Shown here piece after piece: positions 20,146-28,924 of a stretch of DNA of 64,000 bases (within the stretch, counting starts at the first letter, position 1; each line of letters opens with the position of its first letter). This DNA comes from Aurantiochytrium sp. KH105. Its lineage: Eukaryota; Sar; Bigyra; Thraustochytrida; Thraustochytriidae. The notes below the pieces were generated by a model. That model did no database searches and had not been told where the DNA came from. It worked only from the letters and a program-made list of their open reading frames with translations. The DNA is taken from positions 5,880 to 69,879 of the forward strand of contig BGKB01000005.1 of NCBI GenBank assembly GCA_003116975.1, read 5' to 3'. A program made the position numbers and the translations under genes.

Positions 20146-20924
20146 TTGCGTTGCCTCGCTTCTCCGCGCGCGGCCAAGCTCGAAGCTGCCGAGGCCTCGC
20201 TCGTGTTTTCCTGGTCTGGTCGAGCCTCGCGCTGCCTGCTTCGTCCTCGTGCGTGGACGAGGCTCGAGCTCCTGGTGCTCGACGCTGCTCTCGCGCAGCT
20301 CCTCCCTCGCGCAGGGCCGCGCGGACCGCTCGCCCCGTTGCAGCTTTGATTGCTGGTTGGTTTGTTTGCTTGTTTCCTGGCTGGTTTGTGCTGGTCTGCT
20401 TGGGCCCAGGCACGCAAGCGAGCAAGCAAGCAAACTTTGCGTGTTTTTCTCTGGCTGGTCGAGTGGTTGAGCGGCGACTTCGATGCTGCCGTCCTTCGTG
20501 GTCCTCTTGCCGGAGACGGCGACGGGCACGACCTGCTCTTGCAGGATTCCAGAGAATGGGACTCCAGAAAGGGTGCTTGCTCCCTCGAGACTTGGACGTC
20601 CGTGCCGGGCTTGATTTACTTCTCAGCGCTCTGCAGCTGGGTCTCTTGGTCACTACGCCACTAATAAGAACCCGCTGCGCGTGTAAAAGTGATCCAGGGA
20701 AGCTAGCATAGCCGTGCCGGGGACTGGCGTGTGGCCAAGAGCAAATACAAAATGAAGCCTCCTTCCCATCCCCTCTTTCCCTGCCCCCTTCGAGTGCTTC
20801 GACGAGGTCGTGCTTCGACGAGGTCGTGCGCGTTGGGCGCGGGCTCGTAACCGCTGCTGGTACCCGGCAGGCAGGAAATGGTGAAGGTCGGGTCGGCTTG
20901 GGTTGGGTTGGAGTGAGCTTTTTT

Positions 20925-20974
20925 GGCAAGGCTAGGCTAGGCTAGGCTAGGCAAGGCTAGGCTAGGCAAGCAAG
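20925..20974. repeat. GGCTA/GGCAA pentanucleotide array
   Basis: About ten units, mostly GGCTA with interspersed GGCAA variants. Confidence 0.85.
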
Positions 20975-21574
20975 CTCTCTCTGGTCATCATCATCATCAT
21001 CGACTGGGACGCAGGGATGTGCGCACGACAGTTCGCCACCGTGCACGACCGTGCACGACGCAAAACCCAAGGAGGCAGACGACAGCTGCCCGAGGAAACG
21101 TCCAGGTCGAGGCACGCGAACGACTTCGGGAATGAAGGGGGGGAGGGGGGGGGGGAATTTGGGCCTGCGAGCAAGAGCAGTAGCGCGAGCGAGCAAGGGG
21201 GGCTAGACTCCTTCGTCGCAGCGGCCTTGCGGGCGCGATGGATTCCACTCTGTCTCGCTGAATCGACGCGACGAGGTGACCTCGGCTGATCAAGCATGCA
21301 AGCAGCTCGCTGTCAGGTGCAGTCAGATAAAAACACAAGGAGGCAGGGCATGGAAAGATGATTGCTAGTTTTTAGAGATTGGCCAGGGGGGACGACGGCA
21401 GCGAGTGTGGTCATGGATCCGTCGGCTTGCCTTGCACTGACGGCGCACCGCATGAACAAGAAAACGAGGATTCCTGCGCCTCCGACCTCAAGCCGGCAGG
21501 CCCTTCTCCCCCTCCCTGCATGCGAACAAGAGCGAAACCGCTCGAGCGCGGCGGAGGCTTGGCTCGTACGTTGC

Positions 21575-22310
21575 TTACTCCTCCTTGCAGTCGGCAAAGA
21601 CCATCTTGAACGTCTTGAGGTCAGGGTTCTTGGCGAGAATCTCCTCGTCAACATCGTCGAGCTCAACGAGGGACTCGATCTTCTCGTAGTCACCAACGTA
21701 GGTGGTCTCCTCGCCGTCCGTAATAAAGACTTGAGGGTAGTTGCCGGTGACACCGCTGATGGCCGTCAGCTCCTTGCGCACATCCTTCTCGTCGATAGCA
21801 TCGACCTCCTGGTAGCGGATCTTCTTGGTCTGCATCCACGTGATCACACGGCGCTGGCCGTTCTCCGTGGCGATCGTCGGCGCTGTAAATGTTCGTCAAC
21901 ACGCACAAGAGGCGCGGCAGAGTGTTAGTCAGCCTGTCATTCTTCGCAAGACGCAACTTGGCTGTATCCGAGCTTTTTGTTTTTTGCTTTTCTTTTTTGG
22001 GGGCTCGACGTTGCTCTCGCGTGCGAGCACGACGCGCTGTTGCCGCTGCGCGTTACGGGAAAACACCCATTCACGATGCAGGGCAGGACGCGAACGTTTC
22101 TGCATGCACGCCCGCGCTCGCGCGCGAGAGCACGAGCAGCGCGCAGCTCGCAGAGCGTCCGCGTCATTTCCCTCGCTCAGACCTTCTTGCTTGCGCCACA
22201 ATTCACCTCCTGCTCCATCTCCTTTTTTCGAACTCCTGCGCGGCGTCGCACGCGCGCGAAGCGGGGGACTTACGGGACGGGGTGACGAGGATGAGAGCCT
22301 TGTGCGACAT
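21575..22310 (-). CDS. SH3BGRL-like thioredoxin-fold protein (two exons)
   Basis: Spliced gene of 114 residues: exon 1 22274-22310, intron 21883-22273, exon 2 21575-21882. Exon 1 encodes MSHKALILVTPS and ends at a consensus GTAAGT donor. The acceptor is TTTACAG. The join is in frame (37 + 308 nt = 115 codons with stop). The product has the SH3BGRL fold of the glutaredoxin family: a first beta strand (ALILVTPS), a helix (RVITWMQTKKI), strand YQEVDAIDE, helix KDVRKELTAI, the cis-Pro region NYPQVFITDGEETTYVGDYEKIESL, and a C-terminal acidic helix. The redox CxxC is absent, as in SH3BGRL proteins, so it is probably a non-enzymatic adaptor. It is the only clearly intron-bearing gene in the window. 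Confidence 0.82.
21883..22273 (-). other. intron of the SH3BGRL-like gene
   Basis: 391 bp, GTAAGT donor (minus strand) and TTTACAG acceptor. Splicing restores one continuous thioredoxin-like frame. Confidence 0.8.
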
Positions 22311-24172
22311 GGTGCTTGCTTACGCGACGCTTCGACAGCGAGACACGGACCGAGAGCGCGCGCGACGAGAGAGGTGGGGCGGTCGGTGCACACGTGGATT
22401 GATTCTGCGTTTGCTTTTTGCTTTCTCGATTTGTTGTGAATTTTCCGCTCTGGGCGACTTTAAGCTATGCCCCCCTTTTTTCGCAGCTCACTGCCACGCC
22501 TGGTTCAGGCGGCATTCTACAGCACAACTTGGAAACACTGTGCAGCAGTATTCTTGCGGACATGGCGTAGAGCGCTACGGGCCGCGTTTCGTGAGCTTGG
22601 TCGCTCACGTCTTGGTCGCTGCCTGCGAAAAGACAAATAATTTGGCATTCGGCCAATCTTATTCGTCGGATTGGTTGTTTCGGAGACACACGCGGGCACG
22701 TGCGTCCCTTTCACGTCATTCCTTTTCAAACCATCGACCAGAGAGACAAATGAACACCATCCTAAGAATAGTTTATCTACAAATGAACCCCCCATTCTCC
22801 CTTGAGACGGACGACTTGGTTTTACGTGTTGTAGAAAAAATGAAAAGAAGAAGCAGGAAAAGAAGAAGAAAAAATCTTTGCGAGCGCTTTACGAGCCACA
22901 AACAAGAACCCATCTTGCCAGCCAGCTGCAGCTGGAGCGAGAGACCGGAGATGGAGAAAGTGTGCGAAGGGAAATCAGAATCAAGCGCTTGCTTGATACA
23001 AGGTAAAAAAACATACAAACACTGATCAATCTAGGTGTCCACAAGGTCAACACCCAGATCTCGCGTGCGTGAACTCACAGCCTGGATTTGGCGTGCGCAA
23101 ACTCCTTCAAATCCAACTACAAGCGCTCCGCGAAAGCCCCTCGCTCGTCATCCCACCCGCCCTCTGCAACTGCGACAGAAACCTCGGTAACTGCCTCGTT
23201 CTCTACGGAATCGTCTCAATCAGCACAGAAAGCGCACAGCTCGCCCATGTCACCAGGTATCTCCGTGCAAGAACGACCCTTTACAACAAAATTAACACCA
23301 AAATTTTTCCGGAAATCGAAAACTCCGTCGGCAAAACCGCGCAACCCAGGCTGCCCAACTTCTTCGCCAAAAGATTCGCAGCCGCCATGGCCATGATCAA
23401 ATGAGACGGCTATTGCGGCATCAACATGCCAGCAGCCTAACGTCAGGGCCGCATTCTTCCCCAAAACTTTCTCAAATTGAGACGCGAGTAAACAGAGCCT
23501 GTGCCGATTGAATGGTCCTTCATGCCACCTGTCTTGTCGGCACGGGCCCGCAGCGCTTTTTTCAGATCCACATTGCCGTCTTCTCGTCCAATCACGCGAT
23601 CCCTCATCGCGAGCCAGACAAAGAAACCGCTTGCCTGGATCAAGGACGCTACGGGGGGTTCTCATCCACCTCGATCACAACGTTGCCCAACAATTCGTTG
23701 CCAGCTGCGAATGCTGTTTCATTTTCACGGCTTTGACGCGTGAAAGGTGAGAACCTGTCAGAGCAATGCAGGACCTTGGAACCGAGCTCATCCAGCTCAA
23801 GCTTGAGATAGAACGTGCATGCCTAGTTCAAAAGAATCCCATGACGGTCGTCGCGCGACACTATATAGCAGCAAATCTGCGCAACAAGCTTTTACTTTTG
23901 CCGATTTCGATTTCGGCTTCTTTTTCTTTCTCTTTTCTTCGCTTTTCTCTTCGTGTCGAGCATTCCAGGAAATCCGGGACATGTCCCGGATAACCAACCC
24001 AATGGCACGCGCTGGCTCGTCGCGTGTGCAGACTTGCAACTACGCCCCGAATCGGCCCGACCGCGCCAGCGCCGCTTGACAGCGCGCACTCGCGCGCCCA
24101 GCGTGTCCAACTCCCCCTTGCGCGCTCGCGTTTCCCCTCGTCCCCCCTTTCATCGTCCGCAAGGAGAACAAG
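22311..24172. other. 1.86 kb region upstream of the TIR/TPR cluster
   Basis: Lower GC than its surroundings. Several medium ORFs on both strands overlap (23069-23404 plus, 23216-23665 minus). Minus-strand pieces between 23440 and 23815 have a coding-like look in more than one frame but no recognised family, so a decayed gene is possible. The final 200 bp is homologous to the sequence upstream of the second TIR/TPR gene and carries the palindrome listed next. Confidence 0.35.
23972..23991. promoter_or_regulatory. perfect 20-bp palindrome upstream of TIR/TPR gene A
   Basis: ATCCGGGACA followed by its exact reverse complement, about 180 bp before the ATG. The counterpart before gene B (about 28690-28716) keeps ATGTCCCGGAT and has a separate 12-bp palindrome CCGAAATTTCGG. 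It could be a dimeric regulator site or hairpin. Function inferred only. Confidence 0.5.
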
Positions 24173-26065
24173 ATGAAGAAGGCCATCGCCAAGAGGTCTA
24201 GCGCGGCACGTGCCAGCTTGCAGCGCATCCGCTTCAGCTTCACGCGCAAGGCGGACGACGAGATCTTCTCCGAGGACGCGCGCAGGATCGTCGACCCACG
24301 CAGCATCTCCCTACGCGCCATCAAGGAGCTCCGCGACGAGGTGCTCAGCGGAGAAGCCGCCGCTTCGGTTGAGCTGTATGTGGCTAAGCGCGACCTCTCT
24401 GGCAAAGTCAAGAAAGGTGCCACCATCCAGGCCCTGCGCACCAAAACGAACGGCAAGCTGCAAGGTCGCGTGCCGTACGTCGGCGTGCCCATCACCTTTG
24501 AGCCCGGAAAGGACGCCGATCCCAAGCCCCGTCAAGACTGGAGCACGGAAGATGTGGCTGAACATGTGGTGCTTGCCTTGACCAAGAATCTGCCACAGGC
24601 ACAGTTCTACCTCAGTCTGCTCGAAGAAGAGGACGTTGGAGCAGATTTTCAAGGCACTTTTGTGAGTCAGGCGCGCAAGTGCCGCTTCAAGGACCTCGTC
24701 GCAGCTCTCGAGGACCACTTTGGCCAAGACGCCGACACGGCCTTTGTCTGGCTTGACCTCTTTTGCGCGAACCAGCCTCTGCTGACCAGCGCAGACGAAG
24801 ACCTGTCTCCCAAAGTGGTTTCTGCGCGGAACCAGTATCTGACGCACGGCTTGCATCGGGCAATCGGGCGATTCGGAAGCGCGGTCATCTTCTTTGACCG
24901 CTGGGACGTGCCCGCGCCGCTGCAGCGGGCCTGGTGCGTATGGGAGATCATGGGCGCCATTACGCAGGCGCAGAGTTTCGAGGTTATTTTTGCGCCTGGA
25001 CAAGAGCAGGCTTTTGTCGAGGCGCTGCTTGAGGATGTTTCTGGATTGGCCAAGGTCATGGCCGATAACAACAATATGCGCGATGCAGAGTGCTGGAAGA
25101 AAGAAGACAAGGAAATGATTGACAAATCAGTCGAAGCAACCGTGGACGGTGGCTATGTGACACTGATCAAAGAGGTCAATCGACGCGTGCACGCATGGCG
25201 GCTGAAAATGGCGCGAGACGCAGTATTGGAAGCTCGGAGTGGTGATGGTGATGCAATTGAGCTTGCTCAGATTCTTGTTTGCACTGGTTTACTTTTACAC
25301 AGCCAGGGCGAGTACATTGAAGCTTTGCAGATGCTCGAGGAAGCGCTGTCGATTCGCAAGGAAAGTCTTGGCGACCGGCATCCCTCAGTGGCGACCACGC
25401 TCAACAACATCGCCTTAGTGTATCACCCACAAGGCCGCTACGAGGAGGCCTTGGCGTACTACGAGGAAGCGCTGTCGATTCGCAAAGAAAGTCTTGGCGA
25501 CCGGCATCCCTCAGTGGCTCAAACGCTCAACAACATCGCCTTAGTGTATTACAATCAAGGCCGCTACGAGGAGGCCTTGGCGTACTACGAGGAAGCGCTG
25601 TCGGTTCGCAAGGAAAGTCTTGGCGACCGGCATCCCGATGTGGCTCAAACGCGCAACGGTATCGCCGGCGTGTATTGCTCACAAGGCCGCTACGAGGAGG
25701 CCTTGGCGTACTTCGAGGAAGCGCTGTCGATTCGCAAGGAAAGTCTTGGCGACCGGCATCCCGATGTGGCGATCACGCTCAACAACATCGCCTTAGTGTA
25801 TCACTCACGAGGCCGCTACGAGGAGGCCTTGGCGTACTACGAGGAAGCGCTGTCGATTGCGAAGGAAAGTCTTGGCGACCGGCATCCCGATGTGGCGACC
25901 ACGCTCAACAACATCGCCAACGTGTATAACTCACAAGGCCGCTACGAGGAGGCCTTGGCGTACCACGAGGAAGCGCTGTCGATTTTCAAGGAAAGTCTTG
26001 GCAACCAGCATCCCTTTGTGGCGATCGTGCTCAACAACATCAGGAAACTTCGCGCATTAATGTGA
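24173..26065 (+). CDS. TIR-like domain / kinesin-light-chain-type TPR protein A
   Basis: 630 residues from ATG 24173. Residues 1-155 are an N-terminal domain without a known family (basic start, ends WSTEDVAEHVVLAL). Residues about 158-330 look like a TIR-fold domain of the kind fused to TPRs in protists: TFVSQARKCRFKDLVAALE, FVWLDLFCANQ, AIGRFGSAVIFFDRWDVP, LQRAWCVWEI (Glu258 is the candidate catalytic-type acid). From about 365 come TPRs: one degenerate unit, five full 42-residue units (25349-25978) beginning SIxKESLG and containing HPxVAxTLNNIA, and a capping half unit (GNQHP). Repeats are nearly identical in DNA and differ at a few fixed codons. Architecture suggests a sensor that recruits a TIR-type effector (inference). 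A paralogue lies at 28925 and a headless array between them. Confidence 0.8.
   Translation: MKKAIAKRSSAARASLQRIRFSFTRKADDEIFSEDARRIVDPRSISLRAIKELRDEVLSGEAAASVELYVAKRDLSGKVKKGATIQALRTKTNGKLQGRVPYVGVPITFEPGKDADPKPRQDWSTEDVAEHVVLALTKNLPQAQFYLSLLEEEDVGADFQGTFVSQARKCRFKDLVAALEDHFGQDADTAFVWLDLFCANQPLLTSADEDLSPKVVSARNQYLTHGLHRAIGRFGSAVIFFDRWDVPAPLQRAWCVWEIMGAITQAQSFEVIFAPGQEQAFVEALLEDVSGLAKVMADNNNMRDAECWKKEDKEMIDKSVEATVDGGYVTLIKEVNRRVHAWRLKMARDAVLEARSGDGDAIELAQILVCTGLLLHSQGEYIEALQMLEEALSIRKESLGDRHPSVATTLNNIALVYHPQGRYEEALAYYEEALSIRKESLGDRHPSVAQTLNNIALVYYNQGRYEEALAYYEEALSVRKESLGDRHPDVAQTRNGIAGVYCSQGRYEEALAYFEEALSIRKESLGDRHPDVAITLNNIALVYHSRGRYEEALAYYEEALSIAKESLGDRHPDVATTLNNIANVYNSQGRYEEALAYHEEALSIFKESLGNQHPFVAIVLNNIRKLRALM
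25349..26062 (+). repeat. 126-bp TPR-coding tandem repeat, array A
   Basis: Five full copies plus a partial one of a 126-bp unit. Conserved blocks such as GGCCGCTACGAGGAGGCC are invariant, while the codon after SI, the codon after HP, and the codons after IA and VY change. Confidence 0.9.
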
Positions 26066-26112
26066 CTCGCCGCCCCAACCTAACTAAAACTAAAATCTTG
26101 ATTTACAGGTGT
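26061..26112 (+). repeat. short repeat R, copy 1 (possible 47-nt intron)
   Basis: Starts TGTGACTCGCCGCCCCAA directly after a TTAA (26057-26060), contains CTAACTAAAA and ends in TTTACAGGTGT. A second copy lies at 28097-28142. GT at 26062 to AG at 26108 would make a short intron with a CTAAC branch-like site, but splicing here does not lead in frame into the next TPR array. Confidence 0.6.
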
Positions 26113-26210
26113 GTGTTACCCTAACTGGTCATCTGAACCTAACCTAGATTTTAGATCTCTTTTTCTTAGACCCCTTTGCACTAACCTAGCTAACCCAACC
26201 TGGTCGAGCG

Positions 26211-27385
26211 AGGAGGCCTTGGCGTACTACAAGGAAGCGCTGTCGATTTACAAGGAAAGTCTTGGGGACCGGCATCCCGATGTGGCGACCACGCTCAACA
26301 ACATCGCTTATGTGTACAAAGAACAAGGCCGCTACGAGGAGGTCTTGGCGTACTGGGAGGAAGCGCTGTCGATTTACAAGGAAAGTCTTTGGGACCGGCA
26401 TCCCGATGTGGCGACCACGCTCAACAACATCGCCTTAGTGTACAAAGCACAAGGCCGCTACGAGGAGGCCTTGGCGTACTTCGAGGAAGCGCTGTCGATT
26501 CGCAAGGAAAGTCTTGGCGACCGGCATCCCGATGTGGCGACCACGCTCAGCGGTATCGCCGCAGTGTACATAGCGCAAGGCCGCTACGAGGAGGCCTTGG
26601 CGTACTTCGAGGAAGATTTATCGATTTACAAGGAAAGTCTTGGCGACCGGCATCCCTCAGTGGCGACCACGCTCAACAACATCGCCTTAGTGTATGACAA
26701 TCAAGGCCGCTACGAGGAGGCCTTGGCGTACTTCGAGGAAGATTTATCGATTTACAAGGAAAGTCTTGGCGACCGGCATCCCTCAGTGGCGACCACGCTC
26801 AACAACATCGCCGGCGTGTATTACTCACAAGGCCGCTACGAGGAGGCCTTGGCGTACTGGGAGGAAGCGCTGTCGATTCGCAAGGAAAGTCTTGGCGACC
26901 GGCATCCCGATGTGGCGACCACGCTCAACAACATCGCCTTAGTGTATGACAATCAAGGCCGCTACGAGGAGGCCTTGGCGTACTACGAGGAAGATTTATC
27001 GATTTACAAGGAAAGTCTTGGCGACCGGCATCCCGATGTGGCGACCACGCTCAACAACATCGCCGGCGTGTATTACTCACAAGGCCGCTACGAGGAGGCC
27101 TTGGCGTACTGGGAGGAAGCGCTGTCGATTCGCAAGGAAAGTCTTGGCGACCGGCATCCCGATGTGGCGACCACGCTCAACAACATCGCCGCAGTGTATC
27201 ACTCACAAGGCCGCTACGAGGAGGCCTTGGCGTATTGGGAGGAAGCGCTGTCGATTTTCAAGGAAAGTCTTGGCAACCAGCATCCCTATGTGGCGACCGT
27301 GCTCAACAACATCAGGGAACTTCACGCATTAACACGGAGTTCGCGAGTGAAATGTACCAAAAACAGCAGGCCAATCGGCACCTAG
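26211..27385 (+). pseudogene. headless TPR array (third array, no start codon)
   Basis: About 390 codons in one open frame containing eight full 42-residue TPR units and the same GNQHP capping half unit as gene A, but no Met anywhere in the frame and no N-terminal TIR-like domain. It begins abruptly inside a repeat (SSEEALAYYKEAL) after about 100 bp of unrelated sequence. The end reads through a TTAA into LTRSSRVKC..., shared on the opposite strand with 28071-28092. Several units carry EEDL or AYWEEAL variants not seen in gene A. It is either a 3' exon of an unrecognised spliced transcript, a truncated pseudogene, or a silent repeat donor. Open frame over 1.1 kb means it is recent or maintained. 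Confidence 0.7.
27333..27354 (-). repeat. repeat L, inverted copy
   Basis: Its reverse complement matches 28071-28092 at 20 of 22 positions. It directly follows TTAA at 27329-27332, where the third TPR array ends. Confidence 0.7.
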
Positions 27386-27547
27386 ACCCCTCCGGCTTTG
27401 ATTTTTTTTTCGAATCAGTTGGTCGACCGTTTACCCAACGGCGAGAAACGTCGATTGCCGCACTCTTGGTCTGCAAAGTCAACTCGTTGCAAAGTTAGAC
27501 CCGGGCGCCCTATGTAATATATGGGCAGGCGGGCGCGTGAAGGGNTC

Positions 27548-27688
27548 CGCGAGAAGTGGGACCAGACCGAGGCAGACTGGAGCGCGATGCCAGGCGACAA
27601 GCCGGCGTCGTTTCCGGACGACAAGCAGCTCAAGACCAAGCTCGCCAACATGAAGCATGCCCTCAAGAAGCAGAGGTCGGAGGTTTGA
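27548..27688 (+). pseudogene. fragment of an FPDDK-domain protein (3' end)
   Basis: 46 codons to a TGA reading REKWDQTEADW...SFPDDKQLKTKLANMKHALKK. This resembles the C terminus of the polyQ protein at 36947 (ADFPDDKKIATKIANLKTSLRKR). It starts just after the single ambiguous base N at 27545, with no start codon, so it is a gene fragment or is cut by an assembly join. Confidence 0.55.
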
Positions 27689-28070
27689 CGACTTGCTGAC
27701 CCCAGACGTAACGATAAACAAAGATCATTCCGATGCATTTGCGCTAATCCAACTCTTCTACCCCGTCCATGCAGTACGTCCATGGCCTTGTCACGCCCTC
27801 CACGCCTCCGCAAGGCCCGCACGCCCGCCCAGGGCCTCGCAGGTCCCGGTTCTGCCTGCTTGTTCCCTATGATGCTTGCTGATGATTAGCTGCTGATTAG
27901 GTGTTTGCCGGGCCGAAGCAACTTTGCAGAGACGGCCCGCACGCCCGCGCCCTTCCGGCCGGCGTCCTCCCTCGGGGGGGCGCGCACGCTGCCGCGGCCG
28001 CGCGCCGATCGAAGCAAAGCCGGACAGGGCTGATGCCCAGAACCTCTGGCAACAAGGAGAGGCCAGGTGG

Positions 28071-28142
28071 CACTTTACTCGCGAACTCCGTGTTAATGTG
28101 ACTCGCCGCCCCAAACTAACTAAAACCTTGATTTACAGGTGT
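28071..28142 (+). repeat. intact L-TTAA-R junction, R copy 2
   Basis: L (28071-28092), TTAA (28093-28096) and R (28097-28142) are contiguous here. R matches 26061-26112, and L matches the reverse complement of 27333-27354. GT at 28098 to AG at 28138 could be a 41-nt intron. Confidence 0.65.
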
Positions 28143-28514
28143 CAAGGGTGTGCGCAAGCTGCAAAAGGCGCTGGACGCCGGCGAGGTGGCGCTGGTGTGC
28201 ACGCAGCCGACCGCGCCGCTTGCACTGGAGAGCTCTGCGCGGGAGCGCCTCAAGACGTGCGATCTGACCAAGGCAGTGAATGCAAAGCTTTGCGCGCCGG
28301 GTTCATTTCTTACGACGAGCGCTGCGACCTTGCTGATGCGATGTTTGCACGCGAGGACTTCGCGCATCAAGACACCTTGTTTGTCACGCAGCTTTTGTCT
28401 CCGAAAAAGGAGTTGGGGGACCTTTTATGCAAGGATATTGCGTCTGAGCTGCGCGAAACGCTCCGCGAGAAGATCTCGCCGCAAGCCTTGGACCACATGT
28501 TGGCGCTGTATTGA
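28139..28514 (+). pseudogene. unrecognised coding fragment after R copy 2
   Basis: Starts right after the candidate acceptor TTTACAG, with VKGVRKLQKALDAGEVALVCTQ in one frame. It passes near 28290 into another frame reading RAGFISYDERCDLADAMFAREDF...LRETLREKISPQALDHMLALY to a stop at 28514. Both halves look coding in composition, so one frameshift (or sequencing error) in a single former exon is the simplest reading. No ATG start and no known family. A/T-rich sequence with AATAAAA follows (28553-28560). Confidence 0.5.
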
Positions 28515-28924
28515 ATTGACACGAACGAGTGTCGAATGAGGATTGATTAAGGAAAAATAAAAGAAAAATTGATGATCGATTGGCTTGTTGACTGAATGGC
28601 TTGCCGATTGATTGATTGGCTTGCTGACTGATTGGCTTGCTGACTCACTTTATTGGATGACGACCATGCCGATCATCTTGCTTATCACCCCGAAATTTCG
28701 GATCATGTCCCGGATTTCCGACTCAAGACACGCGCTGTGCAGACTTGCAGGCACGCGCTGGCTCGTCGCGTGTGCAGACTCGCATCACTGTCCCTCGTTC
28801 GGAGACGCCCCTGGCCGAGGCTACGCCACGTGCGAACGCATACTACCGTGCCCGGCGTGTCCACCTCTCTCGCGCCTTTCCGCGGCCGCTCGCCTGCGTC
28901 GCCTGCAGCGAAGGAGAACACAAG

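Larger units (their letters stand above)
18850..21574. promoter_or_regulatory. 2.7 kb region upstream of the kinase gene
   Basis: Gene-free and GC-rich. It contains three microsatellite tracts and an imperfect GGCTA array (listed separately), a G run at 21135-21153 and an ATC repeat (20985-21001). Long ORFs on both strands (for example 18542-20470 plus) are Arg/Ala/Ser-rich translations of GC-rich DNA without motifs. The last part (21300-21574) is the 3' flank of the SH3BGRL-like gene. Confidence 0.4.
27389..28924. other. region between the third TPR array and gene B
   Basis: A mosaic: poly-T 27402-27410, the N at 27545, the FPDDK fragment, GC-rich stretch 27780-28070, the L-TTAA-R junction 28071-28142, a second gene fragment, a roughly 16-bp repeat (GATTGGCTTGCTGACT type) at 28573-28646, then the gene B leader (from about 28690) homologous to that of gene A. 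Confidence 0.5.

Noticed and set aside
18542-20470. 642-codon plus-strand ORF opposite and beyond the kinase 5' end
   Set aside because: Arg/Ala/Ser/Leu-rich translation of GC-rich DNA and of TTTC, GTCGC and TCTGC repeats; no motif and overlaps the kinase gene.
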